DNA from: Pseudomonas muyukensis
Lineage (GTDB): Bacteria; Pseudomonadota; Gammaproteobacteria; Pseudomonadales; Pseudomonadaceae
Assembly: GCF_019139535.1 (NCBI RefSeq)
Contig: NZ_CP077073.1
Span: 4,554,501-4,618,500, forward strand
DNA length: 64,000 bases
Reading direction: 5' to 3'
Of this stretch, positions 62,677-64,000 are shown in pieces (the first letter of the stretch is position 1; every line of letters starts with the position of its first letter). The notes under the pieces were generated by a model, which was not told where the DNA came from, ran no database searches, and saw only the letters and a program-made list of their open reading frames with translations. The translations under genes were made by a program, and so were the position numbers.

Positions 62677-63219
62677 CAGGTAACTCCATCGGTACGGGGC
62701 AATACAAGGCAGTTGTAACGGCTGCCCGATATGCGAATGGTTACAACGCGAGCCGCGCAGGGTTCGACCAAGGTCGCAGACCACGAGCGAGTGAGTGGCA
62801 TTTTAGCGACAGCCCGGTAGTCGATATTTCTTCAAAGCGACAACTAGTTACAGAAGCGCCTGGAACCGCGGCGGGCGATATTGACAGCTCCTGCAGATTA
62901 TGCAAGAGCAAAAAAGAAATAACCCATACACAAAGCAATAAGCGGGCCCATTATTCGCAAACCCTTGTATTCCGGCAAGCGCAGCGTGCCTGGATGCAAG
63001 AAATGCTGTCAGAAACGCGGCTTTTTCGCACATGAATGTTTCTGGATGCCCCGGTTTTGTGCGAATGGGGTGACAACAGGGGTTACCGATGAATGTCGGC
63101 GTAACACCCTTTCAGTAAAGCAAAAACCCCGCCGGCTGCCCGGCGGGGTTTCAGTTGGCGAGCAGATCGCGGGGCAAGCCCGCGCCCACCGTGGGCGCAA
63201 TCCCGCCCCACGACCGCGC
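62677..63219. promoter_or_regulatory. Non-coding region between aotJ and acsA
   Basis: This 543-bp gap holds no credible gene. On the minus strand two TGTCGC elements lie at 62806-62811 and 62837-62842, 31 bp apart. The second is followed by N8-AAT; the first has a poor A-tract. They are candidate ArgR sites for aotJ, a known ArgR target in P. aeruginosa. The acsA terminator lies at the far end. The middle (62,880-63,060) is A/T-rich and featureless to me. Confidence 0.45.
63121..63152 (-). terminator. Terminator of acsA
   Basis: ACCCCGCCGG and CCGGCGGGGT form a GC-rich stem, followed on the minus strand by TTTTTG. It lies 68 bases after the acsA stop. Confidence 0.82.

Positions 63220-64000
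<781 letters not shown>

Noticed and set aside
62741..63035. Short frames on both strands in the aotJ-acsA gap
   Set aside because: They have no ribosome sites, no family resemblance and no consistent codon use, so I treat the region as non-coding.

Overview
The window is chromosomal DNA from a Pseudomonas of the P. putida type. The evidence is a polar-flagellum gene order with FleQ, FleS and FleR, a BkdR-controlled branched-chain keto acid dehydrogenase operon, an ArgR-controlled arginine succinyltransferase (aru/ast) operon, amrZ, rsmA, high GC content and Pseudomonas-type REP elements. I see no prophage, transposase or CRISPR array.

Positions 1-29,200 are a flagellar and chemotaxis cluster, mostly on the minus strand. 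In transcription order it holds cheV-cheR; flgBCDE; a 62-codon secreted-protein gene; flgFGHIJKL; a FabH-like KAS III gene; fliC; flaG-fliD-fliS-fliT; fleQ; fleSR; and fliE-fliF-fliG (fliG is cut by the left edge). On the plus strand flgA, flgM, flgN and a PilZ-domain brake gene (flgZ/ycgR) complete it. The regulatory cascade can be read in the DNA. Sigma-54 (GG-N10-GC) sites precede fliE, fleS, flgF, flgB, flgA and, weakly, fliD. Sigma-28 sites precede fliC, cheV and flgM. The flgA sigma-54 site and the cheV sigma-28 site overlap on opposite strands within 27 bp.

Positions 29,200-41,240 hold an orphan 181-aa protein, an MFS transporter, a glutamine-synthetase-like gamma-glutamylation enzyme, bkdR divergent from bkdA1-bkdA2-bkdB-lpdV, a PAS-GGDEF protein, a polyserine protein carrying an (AGC)9 tract, tRNA-Arg(CCT) and phnN.

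Positions 41,240-49,200 hold amrZ, mgtE with a possible leader peptide, four tandem tRNA-Arg(ACG) genes with a 147-bp period, tRNA-Ser(GCT), rsmA, lysC and alaS.

Positions 49,400-50,580 encode the most unusual product: a 391-aa protein with RTX-like Gly-Asp repeats followed by an HExxH zinc-protease region resembling the M91 (NleD/HopH1) effector family. Positions 50,595-63,999 hold the arginine catabolic operon (aruC, aruF, aruG, astD, astB, a small His-rich protein, astE), its regulator argR, the arginine/ornithine ABC transporter (aotJ, aotQ, aotM, aotP) and the 3' end of acsA. Two pairs of ArgR-like TGTCGC elements lie upstream of aruC and aotJ.
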